Below are positions 60,418 through 64,000 of a stretch of 64,000 nt of DNA, piece after piece. A program made the position numbers and the translations under genes. The notes under the pieces are model-generated. The model had not been told where the DNA came from and made no database searches. It was given only the letters and a program-made list of their open reading frames with translations. The stretch lies in the NCBI GenBank assembly GCA_034509425.1, contig JAVTVJ010000829.1:62001-126000 (forward strand), written 5' to 3'. The first letter of the stretch is position 1, and each line of letters begins with the position of its first letter. Source of the stretch: Eopsaltria australis. Lineage: Eukaryota > Chordata > Aves > Passeriformes > Petroicidae.

Positions 60418-63285
60418 CATTGTACAAACACAGATGGGTCTCAGGAGTGACACACACCTCACGTTGTAACTCCTTATCATGAGCTGGATTCTGATCATTA
60501 TCAATGTAAGTCTCCTGAAAGCTGCTGTGATTCTGGTTGTCAGTGACAGCACAGCTTCAAGTGGCAGCTCTGGATCAGCATGGCTGGAGGAAGATGCGTC
60601 TGTGGCCTTTCAGCCTGTCTTGCAATGACAGCAAGGGATAAGAAGGGAAATGGCTCAGCAAGGGACAAGTGGGCTCTACGCTGAGGGAAGGCTGGTTTTG
60701 TCCATACCTTCTTGTCACAGTGCCTCTGAAAATATCCCTGGTGCCAGATGGTGTGTCAACAATGCTCTCCTTTTAATCATCCTCCTGGGTGTCCTGAATG
60801 CAGCCCAGTGGGGATGGAACAGAAATGCTCTCACTGACAGAATACTTCCAGTAATGTAGATGAGCAGCAACAGCAACAACCTCGCTTGAGGTAGCTGAGC
60901 TTGGGCAACCCATACCCCACAATGCCACAGAGAATTTCATGTCCCAGTGCTCAATAATGGATCCTCCAGAGCTATAAGGCTCATATCTAAACTCCTCAGA
61001 CCCTGATGAAAGGTCCAGTCTGGGCTGACCAGTCTTCTGTAGTCTCCCAGCTTAAAAAAATATTGCTTGCACACACTGAAAGATAAAATTTATAGCAGCT
61101 TGTAGTCATCCAGTTGGAAATTCCCATTTCACCACAGTGGGAATGGAGATCCCACCTCTGGGTGATTAGTGATGTACAGCTTGTTTTCTGAAAATAGGAA
61201 GATGTCAAATTTGCAAACAGCAGCCTGTGGTTATTTATTTTATTTTGTTAATAAAACATTGAGACTAATGAGGAATATGGCCTCTCTCACATAGATTTAC
61301 CATGTTTATGGTGGACCAGAAAGCATGCCTCCTGGGTACATTACATCTCTACAGTATTTCCCAAGGATATATATCAGGTTGCACAAATGTTGTTCAGCTG
61401 CACAAACCCTCCAATTACAGCAGTCATTTGCTTATGAATTTCAGTCTGCTGTGCAATGATTTGTAGAAAACATTTTTCCAAGCTCCTGGGAGACAGCACT
61501 ACCAACTTCCGGGTCAAGGTCAGGTGTCCCTGCCAGACCAATGGCAGCTCCTGCAGTACAATCAAAATAGCATTTCACTTCTTGGAAACAGCTGACAAGT
61601 GATTTGGAAGAAACCCATGATCCCACCAGGGAAGTAAGTGATGTGCATCTATAATATTGTAGCCTACAGAAGTGTGGATGAAGGTTCAGTGCCCCTGACC
61701 ATAGATCTAAGCCCTGGGAATTTCAGAGAATGTCTCATTCCAGTCTGTGACTGATGGGGAGCTGAAGCAGCTGGGACTCTCACCTTGACTAGGATTTAGA
61801 ATAAGGTTATAGGAGCAACAGAGTATGCTGACACATACTTTTTATGGAGTTCTGTGCTACGTATATGCAAGGATTGCACATGGAACAGAAAAAGAGGAGG
61901 AAATATAAGTAATACTTGGTTTGTGGATCAGAGTAATTCTTCAGAGCACTCCTGGAAGCAAGCATGACTAAAGTTTTCCATGGGCATGCCAGCAGCCTGC
62001 AACGCAGGTGCTGATAGGGATTTCCACAGCTGGTGCTTTCCCAGGGGAGGCCTCAGGGAACAAGGTAGGGCAGCATGGTACCCTTGGCTAATCCCACCTG
62101 CACAGCAGCTGATCAAGGCACTTCATGATCCGTGTGTGCTGGTGTCACAGAACACTCTCAGCATAGCCATAGGGAGGGTACCATAATGAGCACTCGCATA
62201 AGAAAATACTTCCTACGATGAGCTGATCAGATCCCCCTTGGGTAGCTGGGGTCTGATTCATCACTCCCGGCTGCTCTACCTTTGTAACAGAACAGCTTTA
62301 GTTGAAAACAATTTCATTCCACATGGAAAACCAGTGCAGTACAGAAATCAATCAAGTACTCTGTATTTACATAAAGACTAATATCCTCAGCCAACAAAAC
62401 CTGGAGTGATTCTGCTGAAGCCAGTAGAGTTGCACTGATTTACACTAGCTCAGGCTCTGTTCTAATATTTTAGAAATAATGATCTAAAGCCTCAGATAAC
62501 CTATGCCAGAACAGCTTCATCAAATTTATGAATCAACTGAGGATATGACCTTTTATTGAAATGAGTATGGTAGAATTCCCCTTTGGTTTGTTTAAAACAT
62601 TGAAAAACAGTAACCAGGTTGTTGATTGGTATGCCTCTAACCCAGAGGCACACTAGTTCAAATGCTGCATGCTACATGGCTGCAGTTTTTATACCAACAC
62701 TGCAAAAGTATTTCAGAGTAGTGATAGAATGGGTAGTAAGGAAGTAAATCTGCCCTGTGGCAATCCTTCATCATGCATCTTTCACTTGTCCAAATTTCAG
62801 AGTGGATGCTGCATATAATTTTGTCCTCTGGAGCATGAGGCTCCCTTTTTGTTGGTTTGTTTTTCCCTTTAGCTTCAATAAGTGTTTCTTATGGCTTAGG
62901 TGCTTAATAGAGGATAGGAGAAAAGAAATGTGCAAATATGGGATTGAAGTTTCAGTGACATTCATAAGCTTTTGACATTTTCTGATGTCTCTTGATAAAG
63001 TTAGTTTCTGAGCAGAAGATACTTATGGCACAAGCAGATTCACAAGCACTTTTTCAAATGCTGTAGGTGAACTGCATTTGCACGGAAATGGAAGAATTTT
63101 TTTATCAACTAGACAGCTCACTTTTTTCCACTCTGTACTCCTTAAATCTCTATTTGTTGTGACGACTGTTATTACTGAATTAGTACATAGTCTTAACCCT
63201 ACAGAAATTTTATCCATGTTCAGAAATAGCATACAATCTCTTGTCTACTATCTTCAAAAGTTCATGCACGAGGATAAGTTCTGAC
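60418..63285. other. Unannotated DNA, partly G+C-richer
   Basis: From about 60460 to 62280 base composition is more balanced than in most of the window, but I recognise no gene or repeat. A minus-strand frame from about 61690 to 61441 stays open for over 80 codons and is unrecognised. A 7-bp hairpin (TGCCTCT / AGAGGCA) lies at 62632-62650; I do not call it a tRNA. Confidence 0.45.
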
Positions 63286-63515
63286 CATAGAATCATGAAA
63301 TCAACAAATTTTTTGGATGGTACCTTCAAAGACCCTCTAGTCTAATCCCCTGCAATGGCCAGGCACATGTTCAACTGGATTATGTTGCACAGAGTCCAAT
63401 CCAGCCTGACCTTGGATGTTTCTGGGGATGGCACATCTACCACGTCTGGGCAAACTGTTCAACTGTTTTACCTCCCTCACTGAAAAAAAATTCTTTGTCA
63501 TATATAGTTTGTACT
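63286..63515 (-). mobile_element. CR1 LINE 3' end, inverted
   Basis: On the minus strand this reads as the end of CR1 ORF2 followed by the 3' UTR. It finishes with ATTCTATG, which appears as CATAGAAT at 63286-63293 on the plus strand. The UTR block is clear at about 63315-63420 and the coding end at about 63425-63490. It is truncated at 63515 or slightly beyond. Along with 14734-15058 it is one of only two minus-strand CR1 pieces. Confidence 0.88.
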
Positions 63516-64000
63516 TTAAAATTAAATTAGTGATAACACAGTTTGATTCTTCTGAACTCAATGAGATTACGTATGTGAGTAAATTAACTTGTAAATTAAA
63601 GGTCTTTGCAGGCATTTCACTTTAATCTCAAAAGCGAAATGCTGACCTCTTAATGTCAAATAAAATATTGGGAACATTGATTTTCATGATAATTTTAGCC
63701 CAATGGCAACAAAAAGGTGTGCAGGTACAGATGACAGAAATGTTAAACAAAGTACATGAAGAAGCAATAAGACAATAAATTCAGTTGTTTGGCTGAGGCA
63801 CCTTCTTGTTACGATGATCAGTTAAATTCAGTTAAATGTTCCACTGGGATTTTCGTTCTTAGGTAAATATGCATTGAAGCAGAACAATAGGAGAAGATAC
63901 AGAAGGTAGAAGAGTCCATAGTGAGGACTTTTTTGTGTCCACCATATAATACAGGGATTTCTAAGAGCAGCTGCAGTCAGTAAGAAGTCAATGCCTATCA
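63516..64000. other. Unannotated DNA at the window end
   Basis: A+T-rich sequence with no recognised content up to the edge. Confidence 0.5.

Noticed and set aside
62632..62650. Possible tRNA-like hairpin followed by TTCAAAT
   Set aside because: The 7-bp stem resembles an anticodon arm, but no matching acceptor or T stems can be drawn.
1..64000. CRISPR array, operon, phage or bacterial defence system
   Set aside because: No regularly spaced repeats and no dense coding. Composition and repeats are those of a vertebrate genome.

Overview
This window looks like bird nuclear DNA with no protein-coding gene. The best taxonomic markers are about ten CR1 LINE fragments, several ending in the ATTCTRTG octamer typical of CR1 in birds and other sauropsids. 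With them are four solo LTRs of endogenous retroviruses, one closely resembling a common avian ERVL-type LTR. The rest is A+T-rich, slowly drifting sequence with short microsatellites. No open frame looks like a real exon: the longest is 159 codons and crosses a TA microsatellite, and I recognise no known protein domain apart from CR1 reverse transcriptase. The window is intergenic or lies inside a very long intron; the sequence cannot tell which.

Layout. 1-3.2 kb: plain DNA with a CAAA tract, a 13-copy ATTCT pentanucleotide array and a CR1 tail. 3.2-4.8 kb: a CR1 fragment followed at once by a 571-bp solo LTR with a perfect 5-bp target duplication. 4.8-12.8 kb: no recognisable element. 12.8-18.9 kb: a retroelement nest. 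It holds one solo LTR, a plus CR1 tail, an inverted CR1 reverse-transcriptase piece, a plus CR1, and a longer CR1 split by a second solo LTR with a perfect 6-bp duplication. 18.9-26.4 kb: unique DNA with one stretch that resembles a conserved non-coding element. 26.4-27.0 kb: a third LTR of the same family, inverted. 27-64 kb: mostly unique DNA with CR1 fragments at 33.0, 40.2, 54.1 and 63.3 kb, small tandem duplications, A runs and one perfect 24-bp palindrome at 60.4 kb.

No genes here work together. The biology is retroelement history: CR1 copies died by 5' truncation and internal deletion, and LTR retroviruses inserted later (one inside a CR1) and were reduced to solo LTRs. I found no CRISPR array, operon, RNA gene or coding system, and no convincing new system. 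The most useful results are the precise LTR borders with target-site duplications, the nested insertion that orders two events in time, and the strong plus-strand bias of the CR1 copies.
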